Below, piece after piece: positions 47,827 through 61,140 of a DNA stretch of 64,000 nt. The position numbers and the translations under genes are program-made. The stretch is from Prostheceraeus crozeri (Eukaryota; Platyhelminthes; Polycladida; Euryleptidae), in NCBI GenBank assembly GCA_907163375.1, contig CAJQUW010007889.1, positions 92,462 through 156,461 on the forward strand, written 5' to 3'. The notes under the pieces were generated by a model. The model did not search any database. It saw only the letters and a program-made list of their open reading frames with translations, and was not told where the DNA came from. Numbering within the stretch: the stretch's first letter is position 1; each line of letters opens with the position of its first letter.

Positions 47827-50311
47827 TTAGCATTGTAATATTATTCTCTCCTGGTTTAATTCTTTGATGAACATAGATATTGACTTGATCATGTTGCCGT
47901 TGCTATTGTGTAGCAAAATATTAAATTCTGTTCTGGTAGCATTTATAAATTCGGCAAGATATCTTTGGCGTAGATCGCGAAGATGTGAGCACTGAAACCA
48001 ATAAATGGTAATTGTCTTCTACTTCATCTGGACAATGAGGACAAAAGCATTCTTCATAATCTCGTCTGTTTCCATATCTTCCTATTTCAGCCATCAATTT
48101 ATGATTTCCTGTTCTAAACTTTAGCATAATTAACATTTCCTCACTAATATCAGATGCGGTACACAGATATGATTTCAAGTCGTTGTCAAACCTGCATAAT
48201 TCCAGATATCTTATGCCTTTGTGGCTATTTTTAGCACTGTTAATCCATTCCTCTCGGAAGAAGCATCTTATTCTTTCAAAAGCTATCTTCATAAATTTAT
48301 CTTTATGGCAAAAATGTTGGTTTTCCCAAATATTCGATAAATTTAATTTTCTTAGTAATTTTCTTATTTGATATGTCCATGTATTTGAGAATTCTCTTAA
48401 ATTTACCTTATCGAAAATATTTGCATAGAATTTTGAACTTAGACTATTTTGATTACTACTGATCAATTTTATCCAAAATCGAATTGCTGCTTTGTAGAAA
48501 ATATATTCCATTGGTCTAATACCGAATTCGCCTATGATACAGTAATTAGCAGTAGAGCTTTTCAAATAGCAGAATCTTTTGTAAAATTGCAGTTGTATTC
48601 GATTCAGGTCTTTTAAGTTTCTATAAAAGAGAAACTCACCACAGTATTTCATTTGAGAGAGAGTAAGAATTTCAAACGTATCTTTTAATATTTTTTCCAT
48701 TAACTTGCCCGAATTCTCGAAGTGTTTTTGTTGTTGTAAATGAAGATTTTTTGCCTTTGTTTTCCAATTCTTCGATATACTTTCTGTCGTTATTTGTTAT
48801 CAAAATCCCAAGATATTTTATATTCTTGAACGATTTCAATTGCCGTTATCGAGGAGCTCGTTTTTATATTTACGTGGCTATATCTATTTTTCACATTTTT
48901 TAACATGATCTTCGTTTTGCTGTAATTTATTTTCAATTCATTAGTTTTGCAGTATTGATGTACCAACTCAATCTGATTAATTAGCCCATTTTTTGATTCA
49001 CTACACAGTAGAATGTCGTCTGCGTACATTAACGTTGTCATCTTTATATTATTTATTTTCACCGGGTCAAGCATTGTACTTTTTTTATCCATTACCTTTA
49101 GAAGATCATTCATATATAGGCAAAATAATGTCGGTGACAAACTATCTCCTTGTGGAATTCCCTTTTTGAGTGTAAAAATGTCGCTTTCTTCTCCTCCATA
49201 TAAGATTTTATACCGCTTGTTATCTAGTAAATTATTGATAAACTTTAAGACTCTGCTATTTGGTATTATGGCATCTAATTTGATCTTTAACCGACATTTC
49301 GATATTGAATCGAAAGCTTTTGACAGATCGATGAAACATAAATAGAGTGGAGCTTTCATATTACTGTATATTTGTATTATTTCTCTCAATATGAATATAT
49401 TGTCGAGAGTGGAGTGTCCTCTTCTAAAACCTATTTGAGACTCGTGTATAATTTGATTTTCTTCTAACCATGAATTGAGTCTATTATTGATAATTTTCGT
49501 CATTATTTTTTCCAAACACGATGACAAATTAATGCATCTGTAAGACGTCACGTCGTTTCTGTTACCTTTTTTAAATATGGGCGTTAGCCAACTATAATCC
49601 CATGGAATATCATGGTCTGCAAGAATGTTATTGAAAACGTGTACTAAAAATTTCAGCAGATTCTTCAGTGTTTCTTTTTAGCATTTCATATACGAGACCA
49701 TCTGGTCCACTCGATTTGGAGTTAGAGACTAATTTCAAACAGTCCCTTATTTCGTCATTTGTTATATCCGAGTCAAGGTTTTTATGATCATGGATGTTCG
49801 TAGTTAGTGTTCCGTTTTGAATAATGAATGATGAGTCAGTTTCTATTGACACTGAATCAGTTTCTCTATGCAATGATGAATCTATTTCTTCGATATGGTT
49901 TTTGAAATCAGTAATTGTAAGATTACTTCTTTGAATTTTTTTGGCTTTGCATTCATCTTTTCTAATAATTTGCCAATATTCTTTATGATTATTTTCGAAT
50001 TTTGCTTTTTCTAACTTTTGTAATTTCTTTAACTTATTCTTCCTTTTCTCCTTTCTGATTATTATATTTAATTTGCGTTTGTATTTCATGAGATTGCTCA
50101 AGCTGTCTTCATTAGTATTGAACTTGAATTCGGTAACGGCTTTTTTATAGGCTCTTCTGCATTCTCTTGTTTTTTCGGAGTATTTGACATTATTGGATAA
50201 ATTTGAAATTTTGCTAATTGCTGCATTTTTGTTATTTATCAGTCTGTCATACATAACTGCAGTTGTAAGACTATGTGTGTTCATTTCTTTCAAAAGTTCT
50301 TGGCATTTCAT
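47827..50311 (-). pseudogene. LINE-2m ORF2 remnant (RT and C-terminus)
   Basis: Open pieces 50311-49628, 49551-48790 and 48700-47921. The first is the Lys-rich linker with SSGPDGLVYEML. The second is the RT core: IDLSKAFDSI (motif A), KKGIPQGDSLSPTLF (motif B), YADD (motif C). The third has the thumb/C-terminal TGNHKLMAEIGRYGNRR and CPHC elements, after which another shift near 47990 moves the C-terminus to a different frame ending near 47827. The endonuclease is missing because the element is truncated at the CT tract. Clear relative of LINE-1m, less broken in the RT core. Confidence 0.85.
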
Positions 50312-50333
50312 TTTATAGTAATGGTTATCGAAT

Positions 50334-50524
<191 letters not shown>

Positions 50525-50526
<2 letters not shown>

Positions 50527-51178
50527 CCTTGTGACTGAATAATCTTCTGTCATGAGGTATTCGTCTTGAAATACCGCTGGAAGATAGCGAGGATGTTAGT
50601 TACGTCATGTCGATGGGGCAAAAGGAAAGACGATATTGAGACTATAATGGGAAGTACGTGCGCTATCAGATGCATCAATGTGAGCAGCGCACTAACATGT
50701 GTGTGTGTATGTGTGCAGTGTAACCACTGTGTCTGTGTGTAATTGAGGGAGGTAGCCGTTGCGCACGTGCGCGAGAATTCATCATATGTGCGTCTAACGT
50801 GGTGTTGAGATTTAAAATCCAGCTAAATTGTGTAAAGTAATCAAGGCCAGATGGAAGCTAATGAATAATGATACTTTTTTGCATCATTCAGACTGGAAAT
50901 TTAAATTACTGATGGGTCCACACTTAAGGCCCCGCAGCCACAGGGAATACGCAACTGCTTCCGTCACATCATCGAAGTTCGACTCCGATTCCGGGATCTC
51001 TGTTTCAAACATGCAAATTTGTATTACACATTTTGAAATCATCAACTCAAAACGCCATGACAAAGTTGACATTCATAGCAGCAGGAGTTTCTCAATTTAT
51101 AATGACCCACAAAGTTCGTAAAGGTGAATCCCTCTATCTAATTGTATTTGATATTGATGGAATATCTTCGTTACTTAC
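50525..51178. other. Intergenic or intronic sequence
   Basis: No gene recognised. A TG-rich stretch lies at 50697-50745. The segment just before 51179 contains the splice-donor-like GTAAGT (minus strand, 51173-51178) following the lectin frame. Confidence 0.5.
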
Positions 51179-51650
51179 CTCCTTTCATCACCTGAACTTC
51201 ACACAATTGCAGCGAAGATGGATCGTTCTTCAAAACGGTCACATACCTGCCTCGATTGTTGTTGCATTTTAAAGAAAGTGTTCTATCAAGCGTATCCCTA
51301 ATTTCTCCGCATAGATATTGATCATTCAACCTGTTTGACCAAGTAGCTTACCTCACTGCGCTTAAATACACTTTTATGTTTTTCATGGTAAGAAAGCCTA
51401 CTATTATGGCCTCCTTCACATAATGTTGTGCTCCGAGATCAACACTCCAGGAGTGAGGATGAGCATATGATCTGGTCCGAGAACAGGAACCGAAAGTGGT
51501 TTTTCCATCTACTGCCAAGTAAGACGTTTGATATCCGGATGTTGAACTTTGACTTGTTGGTTTCCCCAATGCCAAATTTTCTCCGAGTACGGATGTGACC
51601 TGATGTGAAGCGATACATGAAAGAATGTATAGGAAACCAGAGCAGAGCAT
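51179..51650 (-). CDS. Secreted fucolectin-type (FTP) lectin reading frame, interrupted by one TAA
   Basis: ATG at 51650 on the minus strand starts a hydrophobic signal peptide (MLCSGFLYILSCIAS). An eel-fucolectin/tachylectin-4/pentraxin-1 domain follows: NLALGKPTSQSS, YLAVDGK, a SCSRTRS segment, HSWSVDLG, then VKEAIIV and IKVYLS. A TAA at 51346-51348 stops the frame, but the same frame then resumes with LNDQYLCGEI and ends in GRYVTVL and LCEVQVMKG, the standard end of this domain. It is followed by a GTAAGT donor (51173-51178). The stop lies within a 21-nt segment that begins GTAAGC and ends CAG (51331-51351). Either an exceptionally short intron is removed, or this is a nonsense mutation or sequence error. 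F-type lectins bind fucosylated glycans in innate immunity (family knowledge). Further exons may lie below 51173. Confidence 0.72.
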
Positions 51651-52140
51651 GTTGATCAGCTTGGACTGTGATTGTGTGATAGAGAAATGGTTGCCTGGAA
51701 ATAAGTAATGGAAGCAATTATCTTTCACAACTTCCCTTTCTCTGATTTCTTAGGAACTGAACTCTATTATCTAAATGGAATGAGAGATGAACCATTAGAA
51801 CCAAGAAGATGATCGGCGTTTGTAAAATACAGAAATTTAAAAGCAAATGTTTTAGTGAAGAATATTCCGGTCTTCAGTATCTGTCATTATCAGGCTGGCA
51901 TAAGTCGGCTGTATGACGTCAATGTCTCACAATTCACCGTACATTCTGACTGTTATTGAATTTCAGACTTGACTGATGCAGAAAGTAATTGAGTTGAGGA
52001 AGAAAAAGGTTAAGAAAAGTCAGAGCTGCAAAATTTGAGATGAAGAAGAATGCACAGGAAGAGAAGCGGCCAACTGCGTGCATGAGAAGTGATTGTGACT
52101 GTCATGCAGAGAAAATGTTGTCTGTAAAACGGTGGAGTCA
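51651..52140. repeat. Lectin-flanking segment, paralogous copy 1
   Basis: Upstream flank of the lectin frame on the minus strand. It is repeated with divergence at 58285-58760 and again in part at 58776-59040 (shared words include AACCATTAGAACCAAGAAGA and GCATAAGTCG). Possibly a 5' untranslated region and promoter duplicated with the gene, or a dispersed repeat. Confidence 0.6.
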
Positions 52141-53744
52141 TTAAGAGTTTATTGAAAACATACCGGTAAGTGACCTGCAAATAAGAATCAGAGGAGTCCG
52201 AAGCTGACACATGTGAAATATAAAGGATTGACTGAAGCTTCATGGAATCCTAAACTCCTGAATCAACAGACATCGATTGGTTATGCACTTAGGCACAATA
52301 GAAAACACGATCCTCAACTCTGCGTTGAGTTAGCAGTCGAGCAAGCGAGATGGTTTTCTCCGATATGAATATGATGGGTTTGAAGTCCACCAAACATGAT
52401 ATTCACAGAAAATTGCTTGACTGAACTACTTGAAAGGTATTCTTCAGAGATCTTGATGTTCACATTTGTTTTGTTCGACATGAATACTGCGATTGGTGCG
52501 TTTGTATGCTCAAACGTTCCACAGAATCCACTAGTGATTGCATCATTGCAGAAAACACGATTACAAGGCAATCATGAGCCAACATCGAATTCATTACACA
52601 TAAACAAGTAATCCTGAATCATAATATTTATGAAGGATAATCTTTTTCTACAACATGCCCTTCAACATTCTGCCAAAATTCAATTTGACCAGACAAGTAG
52701 AAGATATATTTCTATGCATGTGAAGATGTGAACTACATTCTGTGCTTCTTGTGTTGTTTTTCAAAACATCGAAACATAATCGCTTGCTGTGAAGATATTA
52801 TTGTCAAAGCGAAAACACTCGAATTCAACATTTTCCTTGTCAAAAAAACAATGGCTTCACTATAATACAATCATTCAAACTGCATGATAGGATGAATTAA
52901 CTTGCCATAAAATCAAATTATTTAGCATAATTACTGTAACATTTTTATTTTAATTACAGACCTCTGCATTTGTATTCAAGAAGTGAGCACATTCATTTCA
53001 GTATTCTAAGTTTACACATAAGATTAAGGCATTCATGTTATTATATCAATCCTGAAATTTGGCAATATGCGGTCAGTTCCGCAATCGCTGGACGAAGGAA
53101 AAAATCCAAGCGTACGGACAGGCAATAATGATTTGATTTCGTGCCCAACAAAGTGCTTGCCTTCATTTTAGGTCATTTATATTTCAGAATTTTTGGAAGG
53201 ACGATTTATACTTTGAAACGTGTCGTTTGTATTTCAGATCTGACAACAGTATCAGTGACAATAGCAGCCATCAAACACATTGTGATAAAGTAATATATGA
53301 CTAGATATATGCATCGGTGAATAAATGAATAAAAACACTACAAACACTCATGTAATAGACGCCTTCAGCTTAAAGAGCTCACCAAAAAGAAGTTACTGTC
53401 ACTCAGCTTATCAGCACATCGGGCAACTCTTGGAACAAAGTCATGTTTCCAAACAAGCAAGCGGCTTTTCCTTTTAGCGCTGAAAAGTTCTGAGTGCATG
53501 GTTCGTGCTGTGGTAGGCCTACATTGTAGCTAGTCGAGGGATCTGCATTGCACCTTGCTATTCACCATTATACAGAATGGCAAATCATCAGAAATATCAC
53601 GTCACTATTGTAAAGTCGCAAAGACAAAACTGTTTTACAAATATCTGTATAAGAATTACTATGATAATAGCAACCGCTTCTAGGCAACCTCGGACAATCG
53701 ATCTAGTGATTCAATGCCTCCGGCTTTCACGAGGTCGGTATTAC
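52141..53744. other. Sequence without recognised features
   Basis: AT-rich, no convincing coding frame on either strand, no tRNA or repeat structure recognised. Confidence 0.5.
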
Positions 53745-54706
53745 TACACAGTAAATCGCTGGATACGAAAATTATATACAATTTTAAACTAACATCTGAT
53801 ACGAGATTTTCGTATGTTTACAGACATCTGGTATGTTTTTCATGCCAAATCTCACTTATTTTCGTATGTGATTGGTATGTAGCTATACGACCTATTCTAT
53901 CTGTCATTGGCTGTTTTACACTGAATTACGAGTTGTGAGTATGTTTTATATAAGAGACCCGATGCAAATTCATCCTTATTCGTATGCCTTTGGTATGTGC
54001 TTCGTATGAGCAGCTTTAAGTCACATAGCAAAAAATGTATGTATTATATACTGCTCCCAAAATACTTTTTTCGGTAATACCAGTCGCGAATATTTTTTGT
54101 TTGATAGAGTGATATTTAACTAGATTAGATTTATTGTGAATTTTATGCTCCACGAATATGTGGTCGATGCTACCTGTCTAGCAACATTAATAGGACGTTT
54201 TAGTTAACTCTACTTTAATGAACCAACCTGATAAACATCAATTCATTCAAACGAAATATTTTGTGCAACCATGTTGACTAATTATTAATGTGTTTTTATT
54301 TCGGATTGATAATATGTTTGATGTCAGGATTACATAATGCATAATTGTTGATGGTTGAATACTTATTGATTATTCATGAAATGCCTTAGACTTACGTGCA
54401 TTAAAATCGAATTCAGTATTCGAAGTATGATTCTTGAATGTCATCATCTCACTACTTACAGAACAGTAGTAGCATTAGTGTAATCTATATTGACAAAAGG
54501 CATTAAATCAACATAGTACTTTGGACATGATTGATGCTTTCTTTTAGCATTGTGCTGGTATGACTTTAGTATGTAAAGCATACCACATTTGAAATAACAT
54601 GCGAAAAGCATACAAATATATACCAAGAGAATACAGAAACATACCAAAAAAAATATTTTGGTATGCATCCTTCGTATGCGATTGGTATTGAGCGATTTAC
54701 AGTGTA
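53745..54706. mobile_element. Non-autonomous DNA-transposon-like repeat, copy 1
   Basis: 962 bp with imperfect inverted ends: TACACAGTAAATCGCT at the left and the reverse complement of TACACTGTAAATCGCT at the right. The terminal TA may be the target-site duplication. The interior has no ORF and is dense in GTATG/CATAC words. A subterminal hairpin pairs 54640-54649 with 54656-54665. A second copy starts at 55851. Family not assigned. Confidence 0.7.
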
Positions 54707-55850
54707 TGATGCATCATACCGGCTTGAAAACAAAGATACCGGTACAAGGAGCAATTGTGCACGCTCAATTTTCTTTCATGCAATTTTTTTATTCATATAA
54801 TTTGTGCAAGGTGAAGAAGCAAGCGAATAATAATCCAAACAAGAGCTTATGTGAGAAACGCCTTCTTACTCTTTTCACGATGATTTTCTTATGATTATTT
54901 TTTCTTGCCTTATCGCAGAAACCATTTCATTAAAACAAAATGCACCAAATGAAACCCACGATGATGACGAGTCAGAATATGATGATCAGAGGATGCAAGA
55001 AGTAAAACGTTGAGATTAGAAATACCAAAACATACTACACTGTAAACCGTAGACCGACAGTTATCCTACATGCAGGTGTGTTTGTATCATATAATCCGTT
55101 CAAATTAAGAAGATTTCAAAACTTTAAACAATTGATTCTGAATTCAAACGTCGAAATCTAAATAGAATCTACAAGGACTTTGTCATTTTCTGTTCAAATT
55201 GACAAGAGAAACACTGTCGTTTATCAATTCGAACAGTTTTGATATTATACAAGGACACCTGAAAGCATTCATAGCGAAAATAATGCAAAATTCTACAATT
55301 CTGTCGCACATTCAAATTTTTGAAATCTCATTGTGACGAAAGTATTGAGCTGATGTTATTCAAAATTGGTGGAAAGACGTATTATAAGTAGAAAATTAGC
55401 TAACTAAAATCTGGAGTTCATATCTTCCTTCGCTCAGGAGGTTTCGGTAGGGGGGAGGCGCCCAGTCGGGCGAAGGTTAAAGCATGCATGCATGTACATT
55501 CAACCTTGTGGTTTGTATTACTGCACAATGAAATGAAAGTACATGTCATAAGTAAAAACTGGCTTTCCATGTAAAATTGCATTGAAGTCCATAGACTATC
55601 CTAAACACGTCAATTCATAATTCTATGTGCAATTTATTCACTTTAAGTCCTGCATGTATGTGACAGACCATTTTCTCAACAGTGTAATTGTGAGCATACG
55701 AATCCAATCATTTTATTCGTCAATTCGACCATGTTTTATCGAATATTTTATTTCGTCAAATTAAAATGAAAATGCGACGAATTTTGCTCATAAGGACCTG
55801 TAAGATGCGTATTGCTCATAATGAGCAGTATAACTAATGAGATCTTAGTC
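54707..55850. other. Sequence between the two transposon-like repeats
   Basis: No gene recognised. Near 55036 a TACACTGTAAACCGTAG word resembles the inverted end of the flanking repeats and may be a solo or different terminus. A GC-rich patch lies at about 55435-55475. Confidence 0.45.
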
Positions 55851-56790
55851 TACACTGTAAATCGCTGGATACGAAAATTGCATACAAACATATACCAAAT
55901 TCACATACAATTTGAAACTAACATTTGATACGAAATTCTCTTTATATTTACAGAGATCTGGTATCTTTCGTATGTGATTCGTATGTAGCGATATGAACTA
56001 TTCTACCTGTGATTGGCTGTTTTGCAATGGAATACGAGTTGTTGTTACGTTTTATGTACGAGATCCGATGCAAAATCGTCGTCATTCGTACGTCTCTGCA
56101 GAGCTTAAGTACGAAAATGTACGAGAATGTAGAGCTTTAAGTCACATGGCAAAAAATAGGCATATATTACATACCACTGTCAAATTACTTTTTTCAGTAA
56201 TACCAGTCGTGAAAATCTCTTTGTGTTAGTATGGTATTTAACTAGATTAAATTTATTGTGAATTTTATGCTCCACGAGTATGTCGTCGTTGCTACTTGCC
56301 TAGAATCATTAACAGGACCCTTGGTTAGTTCTACTTTGTGAACCAACTTGATAAACATCAATTCATTCAAAGGATATTTTTTCTTCCTTGCAACCATGTT
56401 AACTTATGTAACTTAAAAAAAACATAGCTATTTTTGCGCTCATTAATTATAATGTGTTTTTAATTCGGATTGATCATCTGGTTCATTTCAAAATTACATA
56501 ATGCATAATTGTGGATGGTTGAATACTTATTGATTATTTATGAAATGCTTTAGACTTAAATGTATTAAAGTCGACGTCAGTATTGCAAGTTGACTCTTGA
56601 ATGTCATTATCTCATTACGTACAAAGCATTAGTAAGTACCATGCAACATTGCTGTGATCTTTATTGACAAAAAAGCCTTAAAATCAAACATATCTTAGAC
56701 ATTATTGAGGCTTTCCTTAAGCATTGTGCTGGTATGACTTTAGTATGTTAAGCATGCCACACTTGAAATGACATGCGAAAAGCATACAAA
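55851..56790. mobile_element. Non-autonomous DNA-transposon-like repeat, copy 2, right end missing
   Basis: Begins with TACACTGTAAATCGCTGG and aligns along most of copy 1, including the AAATTTATTGTGAATTTTATG region and the GCATTGTGCTGGTATGAC segment. It breaks off near 56790, before the right inverted end, where unrelated sequence beginning AGGGGCGTAGC follows. Confidence 0.7.
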
Positions 56791-57780
56791 TAGGTGTAGA
56801 AACAGGGGCGTAGCGTCCATCGGGGCATTCGGGGTATTGCCTCGAATGCATTTTTAAATAAATTCCTCAACATATCTTAATCATGTACAATGTGCATCAG
56901 TGACCAAACGCTGCCTACATCTTATCTTTATTCATCTTTCCAACGGGTGCATCTGTCGGTGGATTTATCTCTCTTCCTCTCTCAGGGGCAGTCGAGATTG
57001 CACCGATTGGCCAAAATCTAACATGATCGCCACACATGATAAGCAACGGCTTGTTGATGTCATCGGGGGGGGGACAACTCAGTCAATCTATCAATGTGCA
57101 GTTCACACGCGCCAGAACAGCTGGGCGACGCCACTGCATGCAACCCACGGAGAAGCAATCCATCTCTGTGATTCAACCCGGGCGAAGACAGGGAATTCTT
57201 TACGACTGACACTTACACACTGACTGGCTAATTACGGAGTGTCTGACAAACGCGTAGCTAATTATTTACACATGCATACCTTCACTTCTTTATTATTTCA
57301 TATTATTTGAAAGCATCAAAGAACCCACCTGGAACTTTGCTAACATGCTGCATGCTATAAGGTATACCGATGTCAAGACTGACTTTAGCCCCGGAAACGG
57401 TTTTGAAAGCACGGAAACGGGGACCCGACTCCGACTTTCGCATCCCTGGTTTTGAAGAACCGAATGAAGAATAGAGAGGATTTTAGTTTTATTATGTCTG
57501 AAGTGGAAATAGAAAGACAAATTGCGACTATGCTTGGAATTCCGGCGCTAATCATAGGCATCAACACGTGTGGTGCCTTTGGTGATGGGTCGAGAATTGT
57601 ACTTCTGTAAATGAGGGAAGTACCGTTTTTTACGCGGGCGCCATCCGACCTACGGGACTCCGCTCGACTACACATATCTGCTTCGAATGTCCAAGAATTT
57701 TTCATTCCACATTTCGGAAAGCATCCAACTCAAGAAACGCTAGTGGCACAACTTTTGGAAAAAAGTTGAATATTTTCGTT
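56791..57780. other. Sequence without recognised genes
   Basis: Starts with a GGGGCGTAGCGTCC word that may be the edge of another dispersed repeat. The open frames present are short and resemble no family known to me. Confidence 0.4.
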
Positions 57781-58284
57781 GCTTACCTCCGTTCATCACC
57801 TGAACTTCACACAATTTCACGCAAATGGATCGTACTTCAAAACAGTCACATACCTCTGCCGCCCCGATCGTTTTTTACATTTTAAAACAACTTTCGGAGG
57901 ATAGATACTTGAATGCCAAATGTCGCATAGATCTTGATCTTTCAACCTTTTAAACCAAGTAACATTTTAGCCTCAACTTTGCGCTCAAATACACTTTTAG
58001 GTCGTGGAAATGAAAAAGGAAATCGAGAATTATGACTTCCTTCACATAATGTTGAGCTTCCCCAGATCAACACTCCAAGAGTGGGGAGAAATCAATGAAT
58101 AGGGTCGCCGAACATGGGATGCTCAGGCTCTCCATCCCACTGCCAAGTCAGACGTGAGAGTGTGTCTGTTGAACTTTTTGACTTGTTGGTTTTCCCAAAT
58201 GCCAAATTTTCCCTCCGAGTACGGATTGACCTAGGATGTGAAGCGATACATGAAAGAATGTATAGGAAACCAGAGGCAGAGCAT
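57781..58284 (-). pseudogene. Degraded FTP-lectin paralog
   Basis: Aligns with 51173-51650 on the minus strand. The ATG and signal-peptide start (58284) match, but an extra C breaks the frame within a few codons. The LKVYLSA segment and the end of the domain (LCEVQVM, followed by a GTAAGC donor at 57781-57786) are recognisable. Multiple indels and stops make it non-functional. Confidence 0.65.
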
Positions 58285-58760
58285 GTTGATCAGTCTTTGA
58301 CTGTGACAATGTGACAGAGAAATGATTGCCTGGAAAAAAATTAATCTTTTACATACTTTCATATTCTCTGACTTCTTTATGAAAAGACTCTATATATTTA
58401 AATGGAATGAGAGATGAACCATTAGAAACCAAGAAGATGCTCGGCGTCCTGTAAAAATAAAAGAAATTTAGATGCAAGTGTTTTGTAAAGAATATTCCTG
58501 TCTTCCGTATCTGTCACCATCAGTGCTGGCATAAGTCGCATGTATGACGTCAATGTCTCACAATTCCCCGTACATTTCTGAGTGATTGTTAGAATTTCAG
58601 ACTTGACTGATGCAGTTAAAGTACAAATAGGGTAAACAGTTTTAGGAAACAAATAGTGTTAAGAAAGTCTCTAGAGCTCCAAATTTTAAGATGAAAAAAG
58701 AAATGCATAGGAGGTGAAGCAAGCCAACTGCGTGCATGTGGAGTGATATATGACCTGAAA
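58285..58760. repeat. Lectin-flanking segment, paralogous copy 2
   Basis: Matches 51651-52140 with indels, in the same orientation and position relative to the lectin pseudogene, so gene and flank were duplicated together. Confidence 0.6.
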
Positions 58761-58775
58761 TGTAAAAAAAATATC

Positions 58776-59040
58776 TTTTCACAACTTTCCTTTCTCTGAC
58801 TTCTTATGAAAAGAACCTCTATTGTCTAAATGGAAATGACAGATCAACTATTAGAACCAAGAAGAAAATTGGGCGTCTGTAAAATAAGAGAAGTTTAAAA
58901 GCAAATGTCTTCCGTATCTGTCATTATCAGGCCAGGGATAAGTCCGTCTGTGTGGCGTCATTGTTTCACATTCGCTGAGCATTCTGGAACTATTGATGAT
59001 GCAAGATGAAGAAGAATGCATAGGAAGTGAATGGTCATGT
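58776..59040. repeat. Lectin-flanking segment, partial copy 3
   Basis: Repeats about 265 bp of the same flank (from the TTTCCTTTCTCTGA word to AGGAAGTGAA) directly after copy 2, without a lectin frame next to it. Confidence 0.55.
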
Positions 59041-59048
59041 TGATGGAC

Positions 59049-59560
59049 TGATAGATAGATCATCTTTTATTGATTCACAATATACGGCCGGCGAATGCAT
59101 TGCAATTTGATAAAAGACAATTCAGAATATAAAAGATTTGTGGAAGTCATCTTCAATAGAGTATAAAAGATTTGCTGAATCGTTCTGTTGAGGTTCGAGG
59201 AGTTATAATACAAAAAATTGTCGGCCCAATCACTGAGCCTTGCGGTACCCCTCCTCTTTGGATTTGCACAACGCGGAGAAAAAATGATTGTTCAATTTAA
59301 CAACAGCTTTCCTATCATGGAAGGTAAGAAGATAACCAAGCTATTAAACAAGAAGGAAAATTTAGCTGTGGCATCTCATAAAGAATCAAATTGTGATTAA
59401 GAGTGTCAACAAGCACGTGATAAATCGTAAGGGAGACAGAGGCAACTGTTTGGTAACCAATACCATGGTTGGCAGGAATTCCATCGACGATGCAGGGAAA
59501 TCACCGTTTGTTAAATGCGAACAGGAATCGCCAGACCAAGAGGCAATGCAGGCTGGCAAG
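59049..59560 (-). pseudogene. Fossil LINE reverse-transcriptase fragment
   Basis: On the minus strand, GGVPQGSVIGPT (RT motif B) is encoded at about 59217-59258. Upstream, in another frame, DTLNHNLIL and WLSSYL around 59345-59410 match the usual sequence after RT motif A. An AATAAAA signal followed by GATCTATC-like repeats at 59050-59085 marks a plausible 3' end. Several frame changes and stops show decay. It is a different LINE from LINE-1m/2m and the array unit. Confidence 0.6.
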
Positions 59561-61140
59561 GTGGCCTATGCCAGGTAGATTGACCAGAGTAACAAGCAAC
59601 AGGTGATAGAGCTTCCACGCTCGCCAAGGAGAGTTTGGATGCCCTTTGGCAATGGTCTTAACAGCGTGTATAAGCGATGGGAGCAGTTGGAGGCAGTGGA
59701 CAGTTTTTCATTTTTTCGGGGCGCGTGGGACGGGGCACGAGATATAAAGCACGGGGACGCGATAGCGATGTAGTTCTAGGAAAACTAAGCTTTAACCCGG
59801 ACAAAATTCGTGGTACCCTGAAAATTGGCATGCACGCAGTTTAGATTCTGCTTATAACATAACAAAAGTCACCGTAAATCCGTTCCATAGTGCTCTCCTG
59901 AGTAGCAGCCTCTCCCAAATAAGACGACATACTAAATACTGCATGAGGTTTTCCAAGGTCTTATTTTGATGATATCTGTTTCCCTATTGGTGCGTGCATA
60001 AATCAGCTGACGCCCGTCAACCAATAAACGTACTGCTGGCAGTGAGTGGAAACTTGACTTGCAAAATATTCATGATCAAACGTTTTTTTGGAGTGTTTTA
60101 TCATAGGCTAACGCCTTTCAATCTAACATCTAATGGATTGGGTAGCCTATCATCAAGATTAGTCCGCGGAAAATGAAGTAATTGTGACAGTGCATTAATC
60201 GTCCACCCCGGGTCATTTATAAAGAAAGTTATTGGTCAACAACGCTTTTATCAGAACATGTTTGTATCAGGTTTGCTTCACAAAATTCCTAGAGCTACAT
60301 TTTCATCGAATGGTCCTGTGTATCTGAGGCACTTATTGACCTGAAAATCATATATCTATCATGAGTTAGCTTCTAGCCTTCCGTCACTCTCTTTGACGAT
60401 GTTTCCTTAAGAAAGAGAACTAAAAATAAAAATATATTCATCATTTGATGAATATCCATCAATCAGGAGAAATGTCCGACGAACCACATGTGGAATTGCT
60501 CCTGATATAATATTGTTGTGAAGACATACATGTATGTTGTTTCAATCAACAAAGCCAATTTCTACTCGAAACGCAAAATAATAAGACCAGGTTTGATCGA
60601 ATATCTAAAGGCAAAGGTTTTGACGGCAAAAAATGCCTACACATCATTACAAGCTCGTAGACTGCATCCCTGATTCCGATCGCGTTTATTGTTTTTTCTG
60701 TATTTTAAGGATGTTGAAGAATCATTTTAATAGTTGCGCTTGTAGAATATGGTGCAGGGCTATTAATAACCAAACTATTTATTATAAGTATAATTTACAT
60801 ATATATGTAAGTATCTTGCTGTATTGGTATCAAAAGACGATGTAATACAAGCATTGTCTTAGTTCGTAACTTGGTATGTGATTCACTCATCTTATCTGAG
60901 GCAAAAAGAACAATATTAACGATCAGTTTATAGCTTGTATGACTCCAATAGGCCAATCATAAACCGCAAAAATGCTGGCCTATATTCCGCGATATTCATA
61001 CAAATACAATGGGTCGCGCGAACATTCACTAGCTACTAATCTTGGCCCCTGAAAAACGAACTAACCTAGCCTTTACAAAGAGCAAGCATATATGTCTCCT
61101 TGTTCATCAATTCCATGGATCAAATTCTGTAGCGATCGTT
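59561..61140. other. Sequence without recognised features
   Basis: No convincing coding frame, RNA gene or repeat recognised. A GC-richer patch is at about 59600-59760. Confidence 0.45.

Noticed and set aside
57385-57705. 106-codon minus-strand frame near the lectin pseudogene
   Set aside because: No recognisable domain, no splice context, and not supported by the neighbouring repeats.
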